The position numbers and the translations under genes were made by a program. A stretch of DNA of 64,000 nucleotides from Anagrus nilaparvatae (Eukaryota > Arthropoda > Insecta > Hymenoptera > Mymaridae). Location of the stretch: contig JAKSXM010000263.1 of the NCBI GenBank assembly GCA_022575985.1, positions 8,722,001-8,786,000 on the forward strand. The letters are read 5' to 3'. Positions 11,880-23,880 of this stretch are shown here, piece by piece. Position 1 is the first letter of the stretch; each line of letters begins with the position of its first letter. The notes under the pieces were generated by a model that ran no database searches, was not told the DNA's origin, and saw only the letters and a list, made by a program, of their open reading frames with translations.

Positions 11880-12470
11880 TTCTCACTCAAAGGTATCTAA
11901 CACCATATATAATGTGGCTAACTAATCCTGTTTAGAATTATCTAACGCCGTTTTCCGAAGTTTAAACTTGCTAGAAGAATTTTGGAAGCTTCATAAATGC
12001 CTTTTAGATTTGAAAAGCAGCTAAAAACATTTAACAAAATACCTAATACCGTTTTTCTATTATGTAATTAAATGGGAGAGATTTCCAAAACAACATAAAT
12101 CGTTCTACTTAGCTTGAAGTATCTAAAATCTATGTTTAAAGTGTCTGACACCGATTTCCTGTGTATAAAGTAGAAAATATCCTTTTCATTTTTTTTTGTA
12201 GGTATTTGCGGTATACCAAAAACGTCAGTTTTGAGTTTATGTAGGCTTCGTAAATCATTATTTTGAAATTCTGGCTGAGCAAAACTTAACATTTTTAAAA
12301 AATATTAAATTTCAGAAAAAAAATATTTCAAAAGTACCTAAATTGCGCCATTTCGTATACCAAAAACGTCAGTTTTGAGGTTACGCACGCTTCTTAAATC
12401 ATTATTTTGAAATTCTGGATGAGCGAATCTTAATATTTTTGAAAAATATTAACTTTCAGAAAAAAGAAAA
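11880..12470. repeat. degenerate direct repeats, last two units 144 bp apart
   Basis: GTATACCAAAAACGTCAGTT recurs at 12211 and 12355, and the roughly 110 bp after each copy are nearly identical. Weaker relatives (TCTAACRCCG..., TCTGACACCG...) recur from 11890 onward. The array abuts the R1-clade fragment at about 12475. Confidence 0.6.
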
Positions 12471-12474
12471 TGGT

Positions 12475-13990
12475 TTGGTCTGGATCATAAGGGGATTACC
12501 TCCGTCATCAAAGCTGACGCCGAATATGGTATCAACCCTTCTCCGGGTCAGAAGGACAATGATCCGACATCCAGCTATTGATAAGGCGCATGGCCTCGTC
12601 CAAGGTATTCTGCTGGTCCTCTGTCTCTCGAGCTGTTATGGTTAGAGCAACATCATCCGCGTATCCGATCATGGTGCATCCATCCGGAAGCTCAATCTTT
12701 AGGAAGCCGTCGTAAAAGGCATTCCACAGATCAGGGCCCAGAAATGAACCCTGCGCTATGCCTGCGCTTAATACTTTACCTCTTGTGCCATCGTGCGTGT
12801 CCCAGCGCAGCTATCGGTTCCAGAGGTAATCTCTGAGTATATTTCTCAGATAATCTGGAACTCTGAATACCTGCTCTAGCTCTGCAACATATCATCCCAC
12901 TTAGCCGAGTTGAATGCGTTTTTCACATCCAACGTGACAAGCAGGAAGTCCGGTTTAATATCCGGCCGAACTTGTCTGGCCCTCATAACCACCTTCACGA
13001 TCTGCTCGATGGCACCGATCGTGGAACGCCACTCACAAAAACCGTGTTGGTCGTCGCTAAGGTCACCCGCTTCCCTAATTGCCTGCCGCAATCTTCCTCT
13101 GACCATGCTCTCCATCACCTTGCCAATGGTATTTAACATACAGAATTGGTTTTAACATACACAATGATCTGTAAGATGATGGAGATCCTTGTTCACCCTT
13201 TCCCTTGCTTATCAGAGCCAGGCGGGCCACTTTCCAGTCCCTTGGAAAGACGCCTGCCACGAGGCACGCATTAAACATGCCAAGGAGGAGACCAGGGATT
13301 ACCTTTGCAGCCGCCTTAAGGGCTTCCGCAGGTATTCCGTCTGGTCCTGGCGCTTTCCCATTTTTAATTGACTTAATTGCCTGAAGCATCTCCGCTTCGC
13401 TAAATAGCGGAACTTGCTCCCTCGGGAAATCCAAAGCCGGGTGTTGTTGGTTTGGAGAGCGTCCACTATTCTTTTGGTCGCTGCTTCATCCATCGTGTTG
13501 TCACACCCGGACTTAAGTTTGCCCATGACAACCTTATATCCCAGGCCCCATGGGTCGCTGTTGATATCATCTCTTAGCGACCGAAGACAGCGTGCCTTGC
13601 TGAGGCGGATGGCTTTAGCCAGCCTTTGCTTGGCTTCCTTGTACTCTTCAGAGCGCGTAGCCAGCTCTGGGCGGCCATGCGCTCTTTGCCGTCTTTTGCG
13701 TGCACCGTGACAGACCCGCCTAAGCTCCGCAATTTCTTCATTCCACCAGTACACGCTTCTTTTACCCTTCCAGGGCCGTTTACGCGGCATAGAGGCATCG
13801 CAAGCTTCCCTCAGAAGAGCAGTTACCCTCTTGACAAGAGTCTCTGCCTCTCCCGGGGTGGTCGGTCCTCCATGCCAGGCTGGGATAGACGAGGACTCTT
13901 CACGAAGATATTCAACAAATCTGTCGTCGTCCATCTTTAAAACATTCCAGCCTAGTGGGCGGTTTTTGTACGGGGGCCATTTAACGGCCC
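12475..13990 (-). pseudogene. R1-clade non-LTR retrotransposon ORF2 fragment, copy A
   Basis: The minus strand runs from the linker after the endonuclease (RPLGWNVLKMDDDRF, then ACDASMPRKRPWKGK and YWWNEEIAELR) into the reverse transcriptase. RT landmarks are GKAPGPDGIPAEALK, VAGVFPRDWKVARL, SSYRSLCML, DQHGFCEWRSTIGAI and LDVKNAFNSAKW. The catalytic YADDVALTITARE lies near 12660. It stops soon after, at LINSWMSDH. Frame breaks occur near 13420 and 13140 and elsewhere, and both ends are missing. It is close in sequence to the plus-strand copy at 48790-51417 and clearly the same family. The many small open frames on the other strand here are shadows. Confidence 0.9.
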
Positions 13991-14039
13991 TATCACGCTA
14001 TCTCTATAAGAGGGGTATCAACCTGGGATAATTCATTGT

Positions 14040-15060
14040 ATTTATCTAGCAGTGTTCATAAAATAAGCCTGCGTCCCTGGACAAAGGGCCCTTAGTTGGG
14101 TAAGAGTACCCTTTAGAGTATTATTAAAGGATTTACTTTAGTCGCTGACAGAGAGTATCTATCAGCTTCCAGCGTCCATCCAGTAATAATAGTCCTACAG
14201 ATCGGGGGATCTCACCACCATGTCTGATGGCATCACATACGATTATTAATCCGGCATGTAACAGACTTTGATTGAGAGGCGGTGACGCAAGGGAACACCA
14301 ATCCTCAATCTAACAGGTGAAGTGTTTTCAATTCCATGTTTGCTACCATTCCACAATGTTTTATACCCGTCATGGAACAGGTCAGGTATCTATCAGTGGT
14401 ATCATGAGGGCTGATGTCAATTTGATGGAACTAAAATTAGAAAAAATAAATGAAATACAAATAAAGGTGAAGCCCAAGTAAGGGAATGAGGGAAATAGAA
14501 AACTGTACAAGAGTTATATTAATAAATTTATAATTTATTAAAAGACTAATTTTGACTAGTTTTGTATTAAAGCCAACCATGAGAATTAAACATATGAATA
14601 TTTAATTTGACGAAAAACGAAAATTGTCTAAATAAGTCATATTTGTCCAGCAATTTAAAATATAAATAACCTAGATTCGTTAGAGCCGTGATATACCCTA
14701 AATACTAAAAATTTACAGAACATGTTTAAGTATTTGAAGTTACAATTAACTTTGACAGAAGCTAATGTATAAAAAAAAAAAATAAAAAATAATACGAAAT
14801 TCAAATACTAAAATTTTCTAATTGTTGACACAAACGAACCAAAGTATCCACTTGAAAATAAAATCCAAAATATGACATTGAAGTTGAGTGAACGCTTTTA
14901 GGTTGATGACAAAAATATAATATTGGATGATTGCAGCTCCCAATAGAATGACAGAAAACTTCACTGGTAAACAGGTTACTTGAAGACTGCAGCAATTATC
15001 AACCAGATGTTTTATACTTAAGCCAGTATATAACCTACAAACGACGCAATATATAATTAG
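14040..15060. other. unassigned DNA, moderate GC in first 350 bp
   Basis: 14040-14420 is less AT-rich than its surroundings and could be untranslated retroelement sequence, but I find no match to copy B of the R1 family upstream of its linker. 14420-15060 is plain AT-rich DNA with no supported gene. Confidence 0.4.
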
Positions 15061-15084
15061 TATGACAATTTATGACATTTAAAA

Positions 15085-15465
15085 AAAAAAATTATTAATT
15101 GATCAATGGAAAATTTTGCTAAGGTTGAATAATTAATAATTTATTTGAAAGGTTGATCAATTGAAAAATATACTAAAGTTAGATAATTAAATTGTAGACA
15201 TAAAAACGAAGTATTTATTTATAAACAAAAGATTTAATTAAATTATTTAATTATATTATTTGACAAATGAGAATATGCTAAGCTTAAATAATTAAAATTC
15301 AGACTCAATTATTTAAGATATTGATCAATTGGAAATTTGATAAGTTAAATAATTAAAATTTAGACCTAATTATTTAAAAGTATTGATAAATTTAGAGAAA
15401 AAAGCTAAGTTTAAAATTATTTAAAGTATTGATCAATGAAAAATATGCCAGGTTTAAATAATTAA
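15085..15465. repeat. degenerate AT-rich tandem repeat, unit about 75 bp
   Basis: A unit containing TTGATCAATTG-like and TAAGTTTAAATAATTAAAA-like words recurs about five times with many changes. Confidence 0.5.
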
Positions 15466-15479
15466 AAATGAAACTTAAG

Positions 15480-16560
15480 ATATATCAGCTGACGGCAGAC
15501 GACGAATTTCATGACACTAGAAGAGTGTTTGACACAGCTGATGACCATGTGGACATTTGTTACTTTGAACAGCAGACGAAGAAACTATGAAGTGGACTGT
15601 ACAAGTACGTAATATTGACGACGAAGGATAGCGAGGATTGCCGACTGCGGTCGAAGCTCGATGGCGTTGGTGGTAAGTAGAGAAATAAAAATGGCTGACC
15701 AATTAAGCTTCTGCTATGCTGCCCCTCCAAAATGACGATATGAATACGAAATGTCGAAAATACCTGGTGATTGAAATATGTCCTTGTGGATGATTTTTTT
15801 ACCAAGATATTTTGACAATTTCATTACAACCAAAGACGAAGACTAAAAGACGATTTTTTGACGAAATTTTCCTTTTGACGAAACGATTGACTATTTTCTT
15901 GTTTTAAACTTCTCACTGATTGGTTGTCGCTGCAAAAAATTTTTTATCTTGTTGATGAGAGATAAAAATTACAAAAAATTTTACACGTGCACAAAAATGA
16001 GAGAGAGAAATAAAAAGTAATTTATTGCAGTTCACTTTTTATTTTTATTTCTCGTTATTGTTGTCCGCTCCCACAAAAAAAAAAGTCAACGTACACGAAA
16101 ATATTTTTTCAAAGTTTTTTACACGTGCACGTGATTGTAAAAAGAAATTTTGCACTTTTTGTCATGTAAAAAATACACTAATATAATTACACAGTTAGTT
16201 ATAAGGCACACTTTAAAACTAAAAAAACCCGCTCAAGAGACCAGATGGTCCAGGATGAAATGGATTCTATGATACGCACAAATCTTGAATAAGTACGAAC
16301 AACAAAGAAGACTTGCACGTGTACGAAAATATAAAAAATACACACTTAAAAAACGTTTTTTAAAATAAATATATACTGGATAATATTTATTGGCACACTA
16401 GAATCCATTGGAATTACCAGATTCGGCTCGATGGGACCAGATGGTCCAGGATGAATGGATTATGGCGGAGTTAGGTAAATTAAGTAAGGCGGCCATTACT
16501 GTTAACTAATGTATTTATCGAAGCATGTGGTCATGGCCGCGACTAAGAGCGAACTGGCTT
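15480..16560. other. unassigned DNA with E-box-like words
   Basis: No gene recognised. CACGTG occurs repeatedly inside ACACGTGCAC-like words (about 15985, 16122, 16315). A hairpin pairs AGAAATAAAAAGT near 16010 with ACTTTTTATTTTTATTTCT near 16035. ACCAGATGGTCCAGGATGAA occurs twice (near 16240 and 16439). These may be remnants of an LTR or an unknown repeat. Confidence 0.35.
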
Positions 16561-16571
16561 TCGCTCGCGGT

Positions 16572-16773
16572 AATGCAATAAGAGGCGCTCATGCGCAATA
16601 TAAAACATATAATACCTATAAGTATGACGCGTATAATACAGTAAACGTATATTACATATACCGAGACAATTTAATGCAATAAGAGGCGCTCATGCGCAAT
16701 ATAAAACATATAATACATATAAGTATGACGCGTATAATACAGTAAACGTATATTACATATACCGAGACAATTT
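16572..16773. repeat. near-perfect 101-bp tandem duplication
   Basis: AATGCAATAAGAGGCGCTCA starts at 16572 and again at 16673. The two 101-bp units differ by only one or two bases (for example ATACCTATAAG against ATACATATAAG), pointing to a recent duplication. Confidence 0.85.
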
Positions 16774-16779
16774 AATATT

Positions 16780-17540
16780 ATTATTAGTCATTAGTTTATT
16801 ATCAAGAATTTCTCACGAGTCATTATTTACAGTTGCAAATAGTTTACGACAATTATTTGATAACGATTAATTTTTATTTTTTTTCTATTTATTAAAATCT
16901 GTCGAGTCATTCTATTTCTGTTAATTACTAGTTTTTTATTACCTTATTTTTTCTGTTTTTCTGAAATTCCAAAAAAAAACACCTACGTGAAAAGTGTAAT
17001 AACTTAGGTTTTATTAATTTAATCTAATTTTGAAGATATAAATTGTACCTTTTTTGAAAATGTTTATTCAGTTAACGATAGTTTTACCAGCACGTCATTT
17101 ATACTTTTCGACATACAGTCCACTTTTTTGTTAACATAATTAAATTACTGTTTTAAGTTATATTTAAATTTTAAAATAAAAAATAAAATTTTTCATATTA
17201 ACGAATACAACTAGACATTTCTATTTCTTTCATTATCCGCCATTACAAATTGCTACGAACGTAATCCCTATTTTTCCATAAGAGTAAGATCTTATTAACC
17301 GCTGTTTTGTTTCCGCGGTACTTTTCAGGAACGTATCCCCTGCGTATAACGAGGGATTCCTGTATATAAACATATAATGTATATTAAGTCGAGAATAAAT
17401 ATTATGTATATAGTTTAATAATACAAATTTGTAGGTATAAATACAATTGTTAATTCTAATAATACTGAAAAAATTTACATATAAAACAAGATAATATAAG
17501 GGTAGATTTAAATGAAGTGAGGGCGATTTGTATGGTCAGG
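16780..17540. other. AT-rich DNA, no gene seen
   Basis: No domain or repeat recognised. It lies upstream of the ELOVL6-type exon and is probably intronic, but no upstream exon of that gene was identified. Confidence 0.4.
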
Positions 17541-17544
17541 TCTT

Positions 17545-17790
17545 CAAAACTACCCCAAAGTATTTTTTTCTGAAAGTACTACCAAAAATAAGTCACCAGC
17601 AAAATCTCGATTTTTGGCAGCCATTTTAGTGTTTTTGACTGTCGTAAAAAACGTAATAAAAATGAGTCATAATTTTTTTTATTATTGCTGTAAAAAACTC
17701 ACATTAGCATGAAAAACTTTTTCCTTTTAGGTCCGGATAGGAAATTTCCCTGGCTATCCGATTCCGGGGTCAATTATTCCCTCTAATTTA
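17545..17790. mobile_element. fragment of a dispersed repeat shared with 42.28-42.48 kb
   Basis: The words AATAAGTCACCAGC, AATCTCGATTTT, AATGAGTCAT, AAAAAACTCACATTAGCAT and TTTTAGGTCCGG occur in the same order at 42280-42480. TAGGAAATTTCCC and TCCGATTC also recur at 43905. It ends about 90 bp before the splice acceptor of the ELOVL6-type exon. Confidence 0.65.
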
Positions 17791-17882
17791 AATTTTAAAA
17801 TAATTTTTAAAATTATACTAAAAGTATAAATAATGCATTTGAATTAATAAAATTTAATTAAAGTAATTTTAAAGTTTTATAG

Positions 17883-18433
17883 AACAAGATCGTGTATCTG
17901 GATTTTGGACTTGGATGTTTGTATTGTCGAAATTACCAGAATTAGGTGACACAGTTTTCATTGTATTAAGAAAGCAACCTCTCATATTTTTGCATTGGTA
18001 TCACCATGTGACAGTCTTACTCTATTCCTGGTTTTCTTATACAGAATACACAGCTTCAGCAAGATGGTTTGTTGTAATGAATTACTGTGTTCATTCAATT
18101 ATGTACACATATTATGCTTTGAAAGCAATGCGTTATAACCCTCCGAAATACATCTCCATGATAATAACTTTATTTCAATTAATTCAAATGGTTGTTGGTT
18201 GTGCCATAAACTTATATGCTTATCAATACATAGAATATGATCGAGATAAATGCCAGATATCAAAAGTTAATATAAAATTCAGTTTAACCATGTATTTTAG
18301 CTATTTTGTTTTATTCGCAAGATTTTTTTATAGAGCCTACTTACAAAGGCATAAAAAGAATAATAATATAGGTTACAATGATACAGAAAGCATAAGTTTA
18401 AAAAATAATTATGTTAAAAATAAATACAATTAA
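17883..18433 (+). CDS. Elovl6: ELOVL6-type very-long-chain fatty-acid elongase, terminal exon
   Basis: This exon encodes the last 183 or so residues of an elongase, an ER membrane 3-ketoacyl-CoA synthase that adds two-carbon units from malonyl-CoA to fatty acyl-CoA. The exon opens after a TTTTATAG acceptor and reads through WTWMFVLSKLPELGDTVF. It then carries the HWYHH histidine box and the following HVTVLLYSWFSY, which fits the ELOVL6 group, and NYCVHSIMYTYYA. Several hydrophobic membrane segments follow, and a lysine-rich tail ends at a TAA. The first in-frame ATG (17915) is inside a conserved segment and is not the real start. Full-length family members are about 260-270 residues, so about a third of the protein must lie in exons upstream that I could not identify here. 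The frame is intact and looks functional. Confidence 0.93.
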
Positions 18434-18567
18434 ACTGTAAGTAATAAATTGATTATTTATATTATATGTGCCTATCTGTACATAATTTATATGCTAATTA
18501 AGGTAACCAATAATTAAATAATGTTAAAACTTTTTTTTGTTTTAAAATTTTTGTAAAAAATTTAATC

Positions 18568-18573
18568 AATAAA
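18568..18573 (+). promoter_or_regulatory. candidate poly(A) signal of the elongase
   Basis: AATAAA 135 bp after the stop codon. A second AATAAA lies only 10 bp after the stop (18443-18448) and is less likely to be the main one. Confidence 0.5.
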
Positions 18574-18599
18574 AAAAATATTCTTTTTAAAGTATTTTG

Positions 18600-20880
18600 A
18601 TTTTAGCAATTTTTGTTTTTTTATTTGATTTAATATTGTAAGATAATAAATAAATATATCAAGTTTGATTATATATAATAAGAATAAATAATGTTTATTA
18701 ATTTATCAATGTTTTTAAGATATTTAGCACATTTGGAATCAAAAAAGTCTTGAGTTTAAAGGTAGATACATCTATCAATAATTAAAACTTAATTAATAAT
18801 TTATTAAAAAAATATAAAAAAATTATTGAAAAAAGAATTATACTTTTTTTGTTCGTGTAGTGTTTGATAACAATAAACACAAATAAACGAGGATATTCTT
18901 ATTCGAATTTAGCCTGTTGGCCAAACTCATTTACTGGTGACAGGAATTTGAAAATAAATAATTCCTTTTATTATTAAAATTATTGATTTATATTAATATT
19001 GGCCGTGCTTAGATCTCTTAATTAGCGGTAAAGAGAATCCTGAGTACAAGTTAGTATGTTGGTTTGTATATAGTTTCTAGCGTTAGTCAATTCTCTCTAA
19101 GGGACTACATGGTCCCAAGCTCTGCCGGTCAGAAGCTTCTGCGAGAGCTTTTAAAGGCTTACGCTTGGGGAAATGGAGGAGAGGAGATCCGCGCGTAATT
19201 GGCTTAACGCGAAAATTTAGTGTCCTTAGTAACAATGCCTCCAATCATAGGTAATTAGCTTGTCACGCGTCTGAGTAAAGTGGCCTTATTCCCACCTCAA
19301 GCACTTCGTGTGAGGTCTTATTATGAACTTTCTTGCACTTGTGATTTTTCGGAATGGTGATGCTGATGAGGAATTTTATAATGAAAAAATGATGTAAATA
19401 AATAATTATATTTTTTAGAGTAAATTATGGGAAAAGGGTAACTTTGAGCTTAGGTAGTAATAAATAAATAGATTAATTTTATTGTTGTAATAATGACAAA
19501 TATATATATTTTATTGAAAAGAATAAACTAGGTGATGATGATTATAAAATTATTACAAAAATGTGGGCAGCTGCAGTCTGCCATGGTATAAATAACGTGG
19601 CCTACCGTGCCATATCTTTTACTTTTGTATTATAAAATTGAATCTACGTGACGTCACAATATTGTACACACATACAAACATACATTTCGCGTATTATATA
19701 TAGCCTGCGATGGCTTTTCAAAACTATCTAATTTAATCTATAAAATTAAACGCGTGACTCTAATAAAGAATAACAATTAATAATTTTAATATGAATATAA
19801 ATATATTATTACGACGCTTGTGATCACATATTAATAATAATTCGATAACAATAAACTTTTACCTTGCAAGGATTTGCTTACACCAACCTCGTGTTATTAA
19901 GCCTTATACACATGGCTAATTTTCACTATTTCTGGATAATACGAAATAACTAGCTTGATCTTACGTATACAAATGACTAGCTAACTGTTTATATGATAAT
20001 TATAAATAACAATTGTTTAAATAAATTGAAAAACTATTATAAAATACATCTGTAAGTTTCTGTTGCTCTGGTCCGGACGAGCGCTAATCCAAGAATTAAG
20101 AGAAATTCTCTTTTTTGAAACTAGTGGCGCTATCAGTGTAAACTGTAAAGCGACCTACTTTATCTATTTTCTGGCGCGATTATTTAAAATATAACATAAA
20201 ATAATTTACTATGAAAATTGAGGGGAGAGGGGTAATGCGTACCGCATTATAATTTTGAAATATAATATACTAGTAAATCATTATAAATAATGAGAAGTCT
20301 TTGTGAAGATAAAAATATATTAAACAGTAAAATAAAATATAAAATAAAAATAATTATTTTATAATTTATAATTACGGTAACTATTAATATATTTTTTAAT
20401 AAAAGATTCCTTAAAAAATGAAAAATTACTTATATATTTGTTAAATATTTGTTAATTATTGTACACATCTTAACAAAAAATTAAATATATCAATAGTTAA
20501 TTAGTTAAAAATATTCATTTTTTCTTTTGATTACCTAAATAGTAATTAGAATTAAATTTAAGGACACAATATTGGAAAGGAGTGTCAAAAGAAAATTGCT
20601 AAATAATTATTGCAATTATATCCCAATACTTACTGCAGATAATTGGAAAATGTCTGACAATAAAATTTTTACCACAGTTTAATTAAATGTTATCAATATT
20701 AATTTTAATAAACAATTATATTGAATATTTTATATTCAGTTTAAACATACCTACTTTAAAAAAATTTTAATTCCTATAATAAATAAATAATCATAGCTAA
20801 AAATTAATATCATTTTCTGTCATTATTTTTTAAAGCTATTGGTCAACGGTCATATTTGGTAAAAAAATAAAATGTTTGAC
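18600..20880. other. intergenic DNA; less AT-rich patches at 19.0-19.35 and 19.56-20.24 kb
   Basis: No protein-coding frame was found. The GC-richer patches include TATAAATA near 19586, TGACGTCA near 19649 and GGTCCGGACGAGCGC near 20070. They have the look of LTR or other retroelement non-coding sequence, but I could not find paired LTRs or a primer-binding site. Beyond 20240 the DNA is AT-rich. Confidence 0.35.
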
Positions 20881-20901
20881 AAACAGGATAATATTTGTAC
20901 A

Positions 20902-22212
20902 TTATGCAAACTTTTTACATCCAGTATAAGATCCATTGTTATAACAATATTCGAGAACTCTACTTCTGTGATGATCTTGCTGAAGTTATATAAGATTTCC
21001 AATAATGACCAAAAGTGTCTCTATTAATATCAATATTTTATCTTTGCGTTGAAAAAACAAGTCGAAAAGGTTGTTTTGAATTTTTTTTCTCATCTTATTT
21101 TTTTTTCTCATCTTTTTCTAACTTGCAATTCTTCAAAGTTACCAAGTTTTCCTATAGATTACTCAGTTGATGATATTTAAAAAATTTTTTAATTAATTGA
21201 ATTTGTTGTCATTTGGAGTTATTATTCCAATCTCATTAGGAGGTATATCTAACTTATAGAAATTGTTTAAATAAAAATCTGTTTGAGCAGCTTCTTTAAC
21301 GTTGCATGGTGCACCAGTTATAACTACCCCAAACTTATTCATTTTTAGCATCCATTATAGAAGAATAGATGTTGACGATGGAACACCATGTTTTTAGATT
21401 ATAAAATTGAAACTTTTTTTAATAATTAAAATATCTTCACAATCCTCTGACCAAATCTATTTTTAAAAAGTAAAAAAATTAATTGTTTTTTATCAAATTA
21501 TTTTTAGCATAATTATAATGATTAGGTTATTTTGTAATCCTTTGTCATAAAACAATTAATTAGAAAGTTTCAAAATTTCTGATAAGGCTTCTGTAGATAA
21601 TTAATAATTTGGTAACTGAACGAGGACCTTCAAAAAACCTTCAAAATCCTTTTGTTATGGAAACAACTGTATTTATATTATTCAATAGCTTTCATGTAAC
21701 ACAAAATGATTTGAAAGGTATGAAAAATTTATTGGTCCTCTTTGCTGCAGATCATCTGCTAAAATAATTTGACTATATCTAGGACGTAAAAGACTGTTTG
21801 GAATCATTATTTCTGGTTCAGTTGTTTGTCCAGCCGGCTTCGTCGATACTAGCATGGTTAAAATGATTGTTTGGTAGCTCCATGTGATAAAGAATACCTA
21901 ATGCTGAACAAGTTCCAAATATTATTCTATATTTGGAACTAGAAGATACTAGAAGTAAAATTTATTGTGAACCCTCGTGAATCTTTTATGCTAACATCTG
22001 TGGATTTTATACGTTCAACAGATATTTCTACAGTGGAACAATAGCTGAGAATTCTTTCAGGGTTACTTGGAGAGTCTAAATAATGATTAGCTACAAGGAG
22101 AACCTAAGAAAACAATGAATAATAAATATAAAATACATAAATAAAAAACATTAAAATTGTTCACCAATTTTCTTGGAGTGATAACACCACTTCTTACTAA
22201 TTTTTCTGCCAT
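20902..22212 (-). pseudogene. MOV10/MOV10L1 (Armitage)-like SF1 RNA helicase, decayed C-terminal half
   Basis: Minus-strand translation in shifting frames follows the Upf1-like MOV10 helicase core in order. It opens with MAEKLVRSGVITPRKL (22212-22165). A 61-bp intron follows (22164-22104, GTGAAC...TTCTTAG). Next come ERILSYCSTVEIS, then YRIIFGTCSALG, and HFNHASIDEAG, which holds the DEAG Walker B box. EPEIMIP and QIILADDLQQRGP follow; motif III is normally GDxxQ, so the glycine is lost. SVTKLLIIYRS with the overlapping LFYDKGLQ frame comes next, then KEAAQTDFYLNNFYKL and EIGIITP. The last pieces are KLGNFEELQ and VLEYCYNNGSYTGCK before a TAA. At least five stops or frameshifts make it non-functional. 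The Walker A region was not found. The family includes Armitage, which acts in piRNA biogenesis. The kept intron argues against a processed retrocopy. Confidence 0.85.
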
Positions 22213-23394
22213 TAAATATTTTTAACATCTTTTTTATGAAATCTGTTTAAATTTTGATAATCTATCTATACAATTTTGCTTTTTAATGTTTCTTGATGTA
22301 TTATAAAATTTTTACATTCAAGTTTCCTTTTCTTACTTGAATATCTTTTTCATAATCGGAGCTTATAATTAGAATATAATTAATAAATATTTAATTTTAA
22401 TTATTTAATTAACAATTTACCTGAACAAAATCTTTATTTGTTTTGTTTATTTTTTGCCACGACTAACCTCACCATGATATGCGGTTATCATACTTTATAC
22501 AATTAATTAAATATTTTTAGTTTTTTTTTATAAAAATGACTTAATAATTACTTTTTATTAATAAAAAAATGTTAGTGTATTTACTTTAATTAATTATTTT
22601 AATAAAATATTTATTTTTATTTTTTAATATTTGAATTTCGCGCCATCACCAATTCGCGCAATTATTTTACACCTAACTGGCGTACATTTTAGTCATAGAA
22701 AATAACCAAAAAACCGTTCTCTCCAGCAGGCCTATTCTGTATTTAATTTACGTGAATTAGTAAAATCTGAAAAAAATGAGTCGAATGAAACAAAATAAAT
22801 TTTTATTTCACAAATTTGCATAATCATTTATTATAACCTATAATTTTTATTTTTGAAATAAATAAATAAATAATTTTTAAGTTTATGCTGGTTTAAGTAT
22901 TAATGATATTTAACTGAAATATAAGTTTATGAAAATAATTTAGAAGAGTTCTTATAATCATATTATTGGCTATATGTTGGTAAAAATGGTTTTATTTTAT
23001 GAGAAAATAAAATAGTTTAAAAACGATTCGGATTGATTCTGTATATAAAAATTAATTGATGTTTTTACAAAGTTATAACCAAAGTTTGAAATTCATTTAA
23101 ATATTTGTATTTATTTTTTGATATTTATTCTAAAGGTCGTTATTAAATCAATAAATATCAATTTGAATAAATCAATTTGTGTATAGAAAATTCAAGCATG
23201 CCAAAAAGAAAATGACAAAACAGCAATTTACAAATAGCAAAATATGATAAGGATATGTCGAGGGATTCGTATTAAAAGCAACTAAAGTAAATTACAAAAG
23301 AAAGTGAAAAAAATTGGAATTTTCGGTTCTTCGTTCTTTATAATAAAGTGAAAAAAATAACTTCATAATAGATGAATTTTTTTAAAAAACAAAA

Positions 23395-23575
23395 GTATTC
23401 AAAGTCCCTAAAACCGAATTATTCCAAGTCCCTAAGCCCAGATTTTTCAAAGTCCCTAAATTGAAATTTTTTTAAATCTCATTCGACGCCCCCCCCCCCC
23501 TTAAACCGGAAAAATTTGACCCCCCCCTTAATTTTCAAGTTCTGAGGTACCCCCTCCCTATAAAAATGTTCCATG
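23395..23575 (-). mobile_element. TTAA-CATGGAACATG family member, minus orientation
   Basis: Reading the minus strand from TTAA (23576-23579), the sequence starts CATGGAACATTTTTATAGGG, then AGGGGGTACCTCAGAACTTG, then G-rich tracts, then three copies of the 24-bp unit (TTTAGGGACTTTGAA..., CTTAGGGACTTGGAATAATT...). The same order is seen at 35154 onward. Confidence 0.65.
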
Positions 23576-23618
23576 TTAATAGTCGTAACACTCAATTACA
23601 GTGGGGCGAGGGGGGAAT

Positions 23619-23880
23619 AGTTACTAGCTCTCACCAGATTTGTTCTTATATATAGGTTTTTTGGGTCGCTGATTACGAATTTCGGAGCCCTATATTAAAT
23701 AAACTCGAGATTCACCCTTAAATCAGCTAGAGTAGAAAATATCGAAAATACCTTTTTTCGGGGTTAGTTTTTGCTGATTTAGGAGTAAAGCCTTATCTTC
23801 TATAGAAATTACCTCAATAATCGTGATCAACGACCCAAAAAACCTATTCTAGACCAAACCTGGTGAGGGCTAGTATATCA
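23619..23880. repeat. 260-bp foldback
   Basis: TAGCTCTCACCAGATTTG on the left pairs with CAAACCTGGTGAGGGCTA on the right; further in, AGGTTTTTTGGGTCGCTGAT pairs with ATCAACGACCCAAAAAACCT. The GACCCAAAAAACCT word is also the core of the 138-bp satellite at 29.4-31.9 kb. Confidence 0.65.

Noticed and set aside
13075..13940. Several open frames on the plus strand of R1 copy A
   Set aside because: They overlap the minus-strand RT and linker, whose motifs are unmistakable; the plus-strand translations are shadows.
14040..14420. Possible 5' part of R1 copy A (rest of endonuclease)
   Set aside because: Minus-strand translation shows no match to the endonuclease of copy B; only the linker onward is recognisable.
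15517..15805. Two overlapping minus-strand frames near 15.6 kb
   Set aside because: No domain or homology by eye and no splice context; likely chance in a GC-richer patch.
19000..20240. Possible complete LTR retrotransposon or promoter region
   Set aside because: TATA-like and CRE-like words exist, but no paired LTRs, primer-binding site or coding sequence could be shown.
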